DNA of 11,644 bases, from contig JAISLO010000057.1 of NCBI GenBank assembly GCA_031290815.1, positions 1-11,644 of the forward strand. Direction: 5' to 3'. Positions 5,742 to 11,644 of the stretch are shown here, one piece after another. Position 1 is the stretch's first letter; each line of letters opens with the position of its first letter. Both the position numbers and the translations under genes were made by a program. A model generated the notes under the pieces. The model did no database searches and was not told where the DNA came from. It was given only the letters and a program-made list of their open reading frames with translations. This stretch comes from Synergistaceae bacterium (lineage in GTDB: Bacteria > Synergistota > Synergistia > Synergistales > Synergistaceae).

Positions 5742-7355
5742 CTAACTGAGGTTCGACTTCAGCGTGCGCGCCGCCGCGCCTTCGCCGGCGAGCATCTGTA
5801 CAAAGAGCGACTCCACTCTGTCGCCGAGCCCGGCCTCGTAAAGGTCGACCGAAAACAGCGCCGGGTTCGACAGGAAACGCCTCAGCTGTCCGCGATAGCT
5901 TTCGGGCTCTCCGACTTTGACACCATCCAGGCTTTTTGTTATCTCGTCCAGCATCGGACCGCCGCTTAGAGGCATGGGCGTCAGCCTGTCGTCCACGCCC
6001 ATGAGATACCTGAACCATGAGGCTATGACGAGCGGAATGCCTATCATTCCATCCGTGCTTAGATCCGGGCGCTCCATGTGGGTCTTGATCGTCACGCCAA
6101 GACATGTCGGCATCTTTCCGCTCAGATCCTCGGCAGCGCGCCGCGGGTCGTCGTGCAGAAAGCGGTTGGTCAGGCGCTCTTCGACTGCCTCTTTCAAAAA
6201 TTTTTCGGGCTCGAATACACCGGAAGCCGTTATCGCCGGCAACCCCTCCGCGTATCCGACTCTCATGACAAGCGCCCTTATGACCGGATCTCCCATACCC
6301 TGGGCGGCGTCGCCGTAACCGAGCAGACAGCAGCCCAGGGCGAGGGCGGCTTGAACGGGGTCGAAGCACGCCGACAGCTTGACGAAGCCGGAGTCAAGGA
6401 CGGTCCTCTTGTCCGAGAAGCATACCCCGGCCTTTTCGAGCGGAGGCCGGCCGGCCGGGAATCTGTCCTCGATCACGACGCGCAGCGGAAGCTCGGCGTT
6501 GACGAACGGAGCCGCATACGCGCCGCGCGACGTTATAAGCGGCGACATGTCCGCTATGCCAGCGTCCGTCAGCATCTCGTACGTCATTTCAGAGGGGCGC
6601 GCGGTAATGTTGTCTATTATGCTGCACGGAAACGAAACGACATCTTCGTCCTTGAGATATTCGATAAAGTCATCCTCCACAAAGTCGCCGGCGCACCATT
6701 CCGCGGCGATCTTCAACATCGCGTCCCTGAGGATCTCTCCGTTGCGGGCACGGTCATCCATGCTTACCAGGGCGATGGGCGCGCATCCGCTTTTGAAGCG
6801 CTCGAACATCATGGAGGTCACGATGGAGATGGTGTGTCGGACGTTCCAAAGCCCGGACGAAATATCGTGCCGGACATCCTGCGTCAGATCGCCGTTTATG
6901 CCGGTCAGGTCGTATCCCTTCCCCGTAATCGTGAAACTGACCATCTGCAGGCTGGGCGAGCTGAAGACCTCTCGCAGGCGCTCGATGTGAATATCAGTCC
7001 GGAACGCCTCCGCCACGGAGGCTACGACATCCATCCTTACGTCGCCGCTCGAAGGTGTGCGGACCAGAAGTGAGATGTTGTCGTAAGGGGCGCATACCCT
7101 GTCGATGATGTCATAATCGAAGGACTCGGCGGCGATGATGCCGCCGTCCGTCTCTCCAGCATCGAGAAGCTGCTGCTGGAGCATCGCGATGACGCCTCGG
7201 AATGTGCTGCCGGCACCGAAGTGCAGCCAACGCGGCGTTTGAACGGTGCTGAGAACAACCTCGCCGATGTCATAATCCGGCAGCTTTATCCCCGCATCCC
7301 TCCATTCGCCCCTCTTTAAAGGATCGTCTATATATTCTCTTTCGAGCCTCAGCAT
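5742..7355 (-). CDS. Mannitol dehydrogenase/fructuronate reductase-family protein with altered active site
   Basis: This 537-residue protein has the layout of polyol-specific long-chain dehydrogenases (UxuB, UxaB, MtlD relatives). It carries an N-terminal Rossmann domain with a glycine turn at FGAGSTFRG (46-54), family blocks TITGKGY (142-148), SMDDRARNGEILRDAM (198-213) and SFPCSIIDNIT (241-251), and an all-helical C-terminal domain. The usual catalytic motif K-x5-N-x2-H (as in KLCTCLNPLH) is here K326-LSACF-D332-PV-Q335: the lysine stays, but the asparagine and histidine are replaced. It may use another substrate or have weak or no dehydrogenase activity. I placed the start at the ATG at 7355, which has ggaggg at the right distance upstream; an in-frame ATG at 7388 lacks one. 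It stands alone, with no uronate-pathway neighbours such as UxuA or a transporter. Confidence 0.82.
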   Translation of the reverse strand: MLRLEREYIDDPLKRGEWRDAGIKLPDYDIGEVVLSTVQTPRWLHFGAGSTFRGVIAMLQQQLLDAGETDGGIIAAESFDYDIIDRVCAPYDNISLLVRTPSSGDVRMDVVASVAEAFRTDIHIERLREVFSSPSLQMVSFTITGKGYDLTGINGDLTQDVRHDISSGLWNVRHTISIVTSMMFERFKSGCAPIALVSMDDRARNGEILRDAMLKIAAEWCAGDFVEDDFIEYLKDEDVVSFPCSIIDNITARPSEMTYEMLTDAGIADMSPLITSRGAYAAPFVNAELPLRVVIEDRFPAGRPPLEKAGVCFSDKRTVLDSGFVKLSACFDPVQAALALGCCLLGYGDAAQGMGDPVIRALVMRVGYAEGLPAITASGVFEPEKFLKEAVEERLTNRFLHDDPRRAAEDLSGKMPTCLGVTIKTHMERPDLSTDGMIGIPLVIASWFRYLMGVDDRLTPMPLSGGPMLDEITKSLDGVKVGEPESYRGQLRRFLSNPALFSVDLYEAGLGDRVESLFVQMLAGEGAAARTLKSNLS

Positions 7356-7559
7356 GTATATCCCTCCCAGGACTTGAAAAGCTGGCAAAAAACAAAACTC
7401 GCCGGTTTTGGAATGTAAAGCTCCATCAAGGCTCGCCGAAGGCTCGCGTAATCTTGATTCCTTCCAATCTAGCTTTCAACTCTCCCTGTGATTTAGAATA
7501 TATAATGAAAAAATGATAAAAACATTAAATATTTTATGCGATCAATCCTAGCAAATATA
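7356..7559 (-). other. Upstream region of the oxidoreductase gene with a leader stem-loop
   Basis: On the minus strand an AT-rich block (about 7490-7550) precedes a leader of about 130 bases. It has several TATA-like boxes, but I cannot pick one with a properly spaced -35. The leader contains atcaag (7425-7430) pairing with cttgat (7453-7458) around two direct copies of ggctcgc (7430-7436 and 7441-7447). No coding sequence was seen. The left limit of the neighbouring intron fragment is uncertain, so part of this stretch may derive from it. Confidence 0.35.
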
Positions 7560-7903
7560 TACTCTCGTGTCAAGCTCGGAGGCAAACCCTAAAAATGCGG
7601 GAGTGTAATGGAGCCATAAGATGTTTAAGGCGGCAGGCTTCCTTATGTATCCGCCTTTCGACTCCGTGGCAAATAGCCGCCAGCCCTTGCCTCTCCCTTC
7701 TTGCGCACTTCCTCTCTCGGTACTATGGCTTCTGCTGACTTCTCACAGTTCGTTATTACCACTTCTGTTCGTCGGTTCGAGACTTTGCTCCGGCTTCCTT
7801 CGGATTCCGCCTCACGACGGACACCCTTGCCTTCAGCTAACGTTCCTACTGCCAAGCCTGTAGAGGACTTCCACCTCCAAGTTATCGCACATGCCGGGCA
7901 CAC
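7560..7903 (-). mobile_element. Group II intron, 5' fragment (domain I region), truncated
   Basis: Read on the minus strand, the sequence begins at 7903 with GTGTGCCCGGCATG, the conserved 5' end of bacterial group II introns. Stretches typical of domain I follow in order: GGAGGTGGAAGTCC, AGGCAAGGGTGTCCGTCG, GCGGAATCCGAAGGAAGCC, GACGAACAGAA and AGAAGTCAGCAGAAGCCATA. In complete relatives the reverse transcriptase/maturase gene comes next. Here no such reading frame exists; the similarity I can follow fades between about 7680 and 7560, so domains IV-VI and the protein are lost. The open frames seen in this stretch are chance frames across structured RNA. The fragment cannot splice by itself. 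The left boundary is approximate. Confidence 0.8.
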
Positions 7904-7910
7904 CACAATC

Positions 7911-7935
7911 GAACCCCCGGCTATGCCGGGGGTTC
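7911..7935 (-). repeat. Perfect 11-bp hairpin just before the intron fragment
   Basis: gaacccccggc (7911-7921) and gccgggggttc (7925-7935) pair perfectly around a 3-nt loop. On the minus strand the stem ends seven bases before the first base of the intron fragment (7903). Group IIC introns characteristically insert a few bases after terminator-like stems, so this may be the original terminator of the CoA-transferase gene, its T-run displaced by the insertion. It could also be an IS200/IS605-type end hairpin or a dispersed repeat. Confidence 0.7.
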
Positions 7936-8085
7936 GTGACTGTAGGTATATTTTGCATAAATCCGCATTTCGAAACGCATTCTGTTATGCATCTATAAAT
8001 ATTTCGGGGGATTTACGTTCCTAACCCATCCACTTTTAAGACATTATGTGACCACCATGCATGCGAATTCAAAGTGGTTTACGGT
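7936..8085. other. Intergenic region downstream of the CoA-transferase
   Basis: No gene is recognised. The inverted repeat ccacttt (8030-8036) / aaagtgg (8071-8077) encloses about 34 bases just beyond the CoA-transferase stop, but no T-run follows it, so it is at best a weak transcript-end structure. Confidence 0.3.
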
Positions 8086-9369
8086 TTACCATTTGTTTTT
8101 AAACCTTTTCTCGTATTCTTCGATCAGTGCCGGACGAAAGTTCGGGTGAGCGAGGCCTATCAGGCCTTTTGCGCGTTCGCGCAGTGATTTGCCCTGCAAA
8201 TTGAAGGAACCGTATTCGGTGACAACAAAGTTGACGTCGTTGCGGCTTGTGGTTACAGCCGCGCCATGATCCAGGAAGGGGACGACCTTGGAGATTTTCA
8301 GGTCGGCTGTTGTGGATGGAATGGCGATAATGGAGATGCCCCCCTTGGACATCTGCGCGCCGCGCACAAAGTCCACCTGCCCTCCGACAGCGGAGTACTG
8401 GCGCAGACCGAAACTCTCGGCGCAGACCTGTCCCATCAGATCAATCTGAATGCAGGAATTTATTGAGACGAGTTTATCATTCTGCGCAATGATGTATGGA
8501 TCGTTCGTGTAATCAACCGGGGCCATATAGACGGATGGGTTGTCGTCTACGAAATCAAAGAACTTGCGGGTGCCCATGAGGAAGGTTGCGAGCATCTTTC
8601 CGGGATGCAGTGTCTTTCTCGCGTTGGTGATGACGCCAGCCTCCACAAGATCCATAGCACCGTCTGCGAACATCTCCGAATGAATGCCGAGATCCTTTTT
8701 GTCCTTGAGACATAGAAGCGTCGCGTCTGGCAATGAACCAATTCCAAGCTGAAGGGTCGCGCCGTCTTCGATTAGGTCCGCGCAATTCTTGCCGATTGCT
8801 CTCTCGACGTCGGTAAGTTCCGCTCGCGGGAATTCACGTAAAGGCGTATCCGCCTCTACAAGCCAGTCAAACTGACTGACATGCACAAAGCAGTCGCCAT
8901 GGCAGCGGGGCATTTGTCTGTTGACCTGCGCTATTTTCAGTTTGGCGGTTTTGAACAGGGCAAATACGAAACTCACGGTGATTCCGAAACTCACAAAACC
9001 GTGTTTGTCTGGAGGGCTCACATGGAAAAGACCGACATCCATCGTCTCGACATCGGTAAAGAAGGAGGGGATACGTGAATAATGGCGGGTGATAAAATCG
9101 GCGCGGCCTTCTTCGACAGGCTTGCGGTCTTGTACGCCAACATACAGGGAGTTATGGTGGATATGGCCAACCGCTTCGGGAGAACAGTGTGGTGAGAAAC
9201 CAGCACTTATCATGTTATATGTCTCCACGCCTTTCAGCTCGGACATGCGTTCATTCAGAGCCACGAACAGAGCTTCAGGGTTGCCGACAAAAGCCATTTT
9301 ATCGCCATTTTTGATCTTTTGTACCGCCTCCTGCGCCGAGATGTACTTTTCAGAATACAGTTTTTTCAT
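8086..9369 (-). CDS. CoA-transferase, 4-hydroxybutyrate CoA-transferase/acetyl-CoA hydrolase family
   Basis: This 427-residue enzyme of the class I-type acetyl-CoA hydrolase/transferase family moves CoA between an acyl-CoA and a carboxylate such as acetate. The ping-pong glutamyl-CoA mechanism uses a glutamate in LGIHSEM, here E232. The CoA-binding loops QLGIGSLPDA (207-216) and GGQVDFVRGA (329-338) are both present, and the length equals that of 4-hydroxybutyrate CoA-transferases (about 430). Butyryl-CoA:acetate and propionyl-CoA transferases share these motifs, so the acid is not settled. I chose the ATG at 9369 because ggagg sits seven bases upstream and the family N-terminus begins here; the 36 extra in-frame codons to 9477 are not family sequence. 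It is a single gene behind a long structured leader and probably serves amino-acid or dicarboxylate fermentation. Confidence 0.88.
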   Translation of the reverse strand: MKKLYSEKYISAQEAVQKIKNGDKMAFVGNPEALFVALNERMSELKGVETYNMISAGFSPHCSPEAVGHIHHNSLYVGVQDRKPVEEGRADFITRHYSRIPSFFTDVETMDVGLFHVSPPDKHGFVSFGITVSFVFALFKTAKLKIAQVNRQMPRCHGDCFVHVSQFDWLVEADTPLREFPRAELTDVERAIGKNCADLIEDGATLQLGIGSLPDATLLCLKDKKDLGIHSEMFADGAMDLVEAGVITNARKTLHPGKMLATFLMGTRKFFDFVDDNPSVYMAPVDYTNDPYIIAQNDKLVSINSCIQIDLMGQVCAESFGLRQYSAVGGQVDFVRGAQMSKGGISIIAIPSTTADLKISKVVPFLDHGAAVTTSRNDVNFVVTEYGSFNLQGKSLRERAKGLIGLAHPNFRPALIEEYEKRFKNKW

Positions 9370-9724
9370 CTTCAGACCTCCAAATATAGTTTGTAATTGC
9401 TTTGCCAATACCGCTCGATTGGTTATGCGGGGATTGTTTTTTCTAATTCTGTCATAATATGGTCTTGGCATTCGCAACCATCTCGGTTGCGGGTCAGTGA
9501 GAGCATATGCATAAGCGAATTACGAACACACCACAGATCCTGGATCCGGCTGCTTTCCAAAAGATGCGAGACGTTGCGTTCAAGTCCTCTGGCTTACGCA
9601 GGTCAGCACATGGCGATGTGCTCCCTGCCCGATCCTAACAAAAAGCAGAATTCGGTATTTACAGCACTTCACACGATTTTTCCGCCGAAATCGAGTGTCC
9701 AAATTACTGTAAATCTCATCTGTA
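9370..9724 (-). promoter_or_regulatory. Long structured 5' leader or embedded small RNA upstream of the CoA-transferase
   Basis: Transcripts from the promoter at 9732-9760 would run about 355 nt before the CoA-transferase start. The first 175 nt fold into two modules. One closes with tttacag (9658-9664) / ctgtaaa (9707-9713) around cacacgattt (9670-9679) / aaatcgagtg (9688-9697), one mismatch. The second closes with ctgcttt (9550-9556) / aaagcag (9642-9648) and holds gcagg/cctgc (9598-9602, 9624-9628) capped by agcacat/atgtgct (9605-9611, 9616-9622). A further 7-bp hairpin lies at 9473-9491. I recognise no known riboswitch class, 6S RNA or SRP RNA signature, and no terminator inside. The ribosome site is at 9377-9381. 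Confidence 0.5.
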
Positions 9725-9731
9725 TGAAGAT

Positions 9732-9760
9732 ATTTTATGTAAATTTAACAGGAATGTCAA
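9732..9760 (-). promoter_or_regulatory. Near-consensus sigma-70 promoter for the CoA-transferase transcript
   Basis: On the minus strand TTGACA (9760-9755) is followed after 17 bases by TAAAAT (9737-9732, 5 of 6). It lies just beyond the stop of the ABC ATPase gene and points towards the CoA-transferase. It is one of the two best promoters in the window. The distance to the next start codon implies either a long leader or a separate small RNA. Confidence 0.75.
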
Positions 9761-9796
9761 CAGGTTAAGGCAAACCGTGTCGCCGGACAGTGATAA

Positions 9797-10597
9797 TTAT
9801 TCGCCCCTACCGACAACACGACCCATACATGGAATGCATACCGTTCGTCCTGCCTGTTCGACATAAACGAGCTTTAAATTCACCCTGTAGACATGTTTGA
9901 GCGCGTCCTCGTTCATGATGTCCTCCGTGCTTCCGACATTCAGCCCGCCCGAACGATCCATCAGCGCTACTGTGTCGTCGAGCATGATAGCGTGATCAGG
10001 GGTGTGGGTGGTCATTATGACCGCATATCCCTCAGACGCCAGCTTCCGTATCAATTTTACGATGAGCATCTGGTTTCCGTAGTCCAGCGAAGACGTGGGC
10101 TCGTCCATCATGATGATATTCGGCTGCTGGGCTATGACTCGGGCAATGGTCGCCTGTTGGCGTTCACCTCCGCTTATTTCGGTGTAAGGGCGGCCGGCGA
10201 GGTGCGTGATTCCTATCGATTCGAGCGCCTGCCACGCTATTTCATATTCCCTGCCGCCTGGCGACGCGAAAATTCCCAGGTGCGGCGCCCTCCCCATTAC
10301 CACGAAATCGTGCACCGTGTAGCCGTATGCGGGCGAGTGGTTCTGGGGGACATAGCCGATGATTTTCGCTATTTCCCTCGCCTTGAGCGAGGCGATGCTC
10401 TTGCCTTCAAGCGTGATTTCGCCTGTGTCCAGCTTCAACAGGCCGGCGAGACAGTTCAGCAGCGTCGACTTGCCCGAGCCGTTTGGCCCGATGATGGACA
10501 AGATCTGCCCCTCTTCGAGCGAAAAGGAGACATCCTTGAATATATACTTCTCCCCTTTGTAACGGAACGCCGCGTTATCCATCGCGAGCACGCTCAT
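9797..10597 (-). CDS. ABC transporter ATP-binding protein, iron-siderophore/heme/B12 type (FecE/BtuD-like)
   Basis: This 266-residue peripheral membrane ATPase energises import through the FecCD permease encoded just upstream. All motifs are intact: Walker A GPNGSGKST (37-45), Q-loop Q85 (GYVPQ), signature ISGGE (141-145), Walker B IIMMDE (161-166), D-loop SSLD and H-loop H198 (TTHTPDH). The TVHDFVVMGRAPHLG block (94-108) is typical of the siderophore/cobalamin subfamily. Its ATG (10597) overlaps the permease stop by four bases (ATGA), so the pair is translationally coupled. The substrate cannot be read from an ATPase. No substrate-binding protein gene lies downstream, so it is probably upstream of the window edge. 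Confidence 0.9.
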   Translation of the reverse strand: MSVLAMDNAAFRYKGEKYIFKDVSFSLEEGQILSIIGPNGSGKSTLLNCLAGLLKLDTGEITLEGKSIASLKAREIAKIIGYVPQNHSPAYGYTVHDFVVMGRAPHLGIFASPGGREYEIAWQALESIGITHLAGRPYTEISGGERQQATIARVIAQQPNIIMMDEPTSSLDYGNQMLIVKLIRKLASEGYAVIMTTHTPDHAIMLDDTVALMDRSGGLNVGSTEDIMNEDALKHVYRVNLKLVYVEQAGRTVCIPCMGRVVGRGE

Positions 10598-11527
10598 CTC
10601 AGGCGAACCCTCTGCCTCGCTATCAACAGGATGAAAATCGGCGCTCCAACCAACCCCGTCAGGATGCTCAGCGGTATCTCCATTCCAGACAGAGAGCGGG
10701 CCATGGTGTCAACCGCTATGAGGAAGATAGAGCCGCCGAGAAAAGCGACCGGGGAGAGTTTTACGTTGTCAGGCCCCACAAGCAGCCTTCCCAAATGCGG
10801 TATGACGAGTCCGACCCACGCGATGGTGCCGCCAAGGCAGACCGCGCAGCTTGTCAAAAGAGTGGCGCAGGTGACGACAGTCCCGCGGACGGCCGGGACA
10901 TTGACCCCAAGGGAGCGCGCCTCGTCGTCACCCAGGGAGAGCAGGTTGAACTGCCATCTCATCGAGAGAAGGACGGTCATTGAAATCAACATTGTTGGAG
11001 CTATCGCCATGACTTTTTGCATCGTCATGTCGGACAGGCTCCCCAGTTCCCAGTAAGTTATCGAGGGGAGCTGCGTATCAGAGTCCATCATATATTTCAG
11101 CATTCCCAGCACCGACCGCATAAGCCCTGAGACTATCACGCCCGATAAGACCAGCATGGCGGTCGAGTCATTCTTGAAGAAAGCCGTGATTCCCCTGGTC
11201 ATGGCAACAGCCGTTATCCCTCCGCAGAGCGCGAATATCTGGATCGAGAGATTGCCTGAGCCCATGAGAATAGCCGAGGCGGCCCCGACGCATGATCCTT
11301 GGAAGACTCCAAGGAGTTCCGGCGCGGCCAGCGGGTTTCTGAAAATGCTCTGGTAAGCGGCCCCGGACATCGCCAACCCGCCGCCGATCAGAAACGCGGC
11401 AAACACCCTCGGAAGGCGCAATAAAAGTACCACGTTCTCGACCGGCGCGTCCCATACCGGCTCCGCGCCCGTAAATTTATACGTTAGAACTCCGAATACG
11501 TCGCCTGCCGTCACAGGGTAACGACCA
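10594..11527 (-). CDS. FecCD-family permease, 3' exon; gene interrupted at its 5' end by a group II intron
   Basis: About 310 residues of a BtuC/FecCD/FhuB-type permease are present. Recognisable blocks are GRYPVTAGDV at the start, RLPRVFAAFLIGGGLAMSG, the RNPLAAPELLG element, GTIAWVGLVIPHLGRLLVG (the loop that contacts the ATPase) and GMEIPLSILTGLVGAPIFIL at the end, with eight or nine membrane spans. Family members have roughly 30-40 more residues at the N-terminus, including the first span. Here the sequence before GRY is group II intron RNA, so the in-frame ATG at 11577 lies inside intron domains V/VI and is not a true start. The 5' exon should lie beyond the intron, right of the window. 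If the intron splices, the transporter is functional; if not, the permease is broken. Confidence 0.85.
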
Positions 11528-11644
11528 AATCGGGTAGGAGGCCGCGCATTATTTGGGCGGCCGTCCTCCCACACCACCGTACGTACGGACCCGTATACGG
11601 CGGTTCAATGGCTTGAGTGCAGTACCTCGTACCTCTTGAAGAAG
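11528..11644 (-). mobile_element. Group II intron, 3' end (domains V and VI); continues past the window
   Basis: On the minus strand, ACCGCCGTATACGG (11604-11591), a four-base loop and GTACGTACGGTGGT (11586-11573) make the domain V hairpin, with a CGC-type catalytic triad in its stem. Domain VI follows: ggccgc/gcggcc plus outer agga/tcct and ggg/ccc pairs leave one unpaired A at 11535, the branch-point adenosine. Seven bases later the intron ends with CGATT (11532-11528). Permease sequence begins immediately after. The CGC triad suggests a group IIC-like or related class. Everything needed for the last steps of splicing looks intact in this part; the 5' end is outside the window. Confidence 0.88.
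11605..11643 (-). CDS. Group II intron reverse transcriptase/maturase, last 12 codons
   Basis: The minus-strand frame entering from the window edge reads FFKRYEVLHSSH and stops at 11605-11607, directly before domain V. This matches the C-terminus of many bacterial group II intron-encoded proteins (recalled from the family), which act as reverse transcriptase and splicing cofactor (maturase). A stop codon adjoining domain V is unusually close but occurs in this intron family. Only this tail is visible, so the state of the rest of the protein is unknown. Confidence 0.7.
   Translation of the reverse strand, partial: FFKRYEVLHSSH

Noticed and set aside
802..7388. CRISPR arrays or attachment sites in the coding block
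   Set aside because: No regularly spaced direct repeats and no tRNA gene or integrase were found.
7381..7406. Hairpin aaaac/gtttt with a T-run on the minus strand as an attenuator
   Set aside because: The stem is nearly all A-T and too weak to end transcription.
7621..8024. Open frames on both strands at 7621-8024
   Set aside because: They cross the group II intron domain I fragment; frames like these are common mis-annotations over structured intron RNA.
9370..9477. N-terminal extension of 36 codons on the CoA-transferase
   Set aside because: Not family sequence, and the ATG at 9369 has the well-placed ribosome site.
9478..9796. Signal recognition particle RNA or 6S RNA in this gap
   Set aside because: A ggaaagcagcc stretch recalls the SRP RNA loop, but the conserved ggtcaggtccggaagg element is missing, and the 6S central bubble and closing ends cannot be matched. 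Kept only as an unclassified structured leader.
11528..11577. N-terminus of the permease read as MVWEDGRPNNARPPTRF
   Set aside because: These codons are the intron's domain V/VI sequence, not a permease signal or membrane segment.

Overview
The window looks like an accessory stretch of a strictly anaerobic, amino-acid- or organic-acid-fermenting bacterium with fairly GC-rich coding regions and AT-rich gaps. The gene families fit a Synergistota-like organism, but no phylogenetic marker is present, so the assignment is a guess. Three kinds of content alternate: compact metabolic or redox operons, decayed mobile DNA, and a metal- or cofactor-uptake ABC transporter.

Layout. Positions 1-700 hold a terminator-like hairpin and a mosaic of two dead genes (an IS3-type transposase piece joined to the tail of an Rpn-family nuclease), closed by a terminator. 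Positions 740-1900 (+) form a three-gene operon: an 8Fe-8S ferredoxin, a NapH-like membrane Fe-S protein, and an ArsR-family repressor whose two cysteines match persulfide/redox sensors. A strong promoter with a palindrome over its -10 box precedes it. Positions 2063-4386 (+) hold two genes with overlapping ends: a UPF0284/TIGR00303 protein (CobT-like) and a LarA-superfamily racemase that keeps all ten active-site residues checked. An amidohydrolase (4555-5715, +) follows behind its own candidate promoter. All three of these genes appear to start at TTG.

The minus strand then takes over. At 5742-7355 lies a mannitol dehydrogenase/fructuronate reductase-family protein with an altered catalytic motif. 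At about 7560-7903 is the 5' part of a group II intron placed just after a perfect hairpin. A CoA-transferase of the 4-hydroxybutyrate/acetyl-CoA hydrolase family (8086-9369) follows, with a leader of about 355 nt rich in stem-loops behind a near-consensus promoter. The right end carries an iron/B12-type ABC transporter: the ATPase (9797-10597) overlaps the FecCD permease by 4 nt. The permease loses similarity at its 5' end exactly where domains V and VI of a group II intron begin (11528 to beyond the window edge).

How they may work together (inference): the ArsR operon is probably a self-regulated redox or sulfur-stress unit. The CobT-like/LarA pair links a pyridine-nucleotide-type phosphoribosyltransferase fold to an enzyme family whose nickel cofactor derives from a nicotinate nucleotide. 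Both group II intron pieces lie on the minus strand and may belong to the same intron family.
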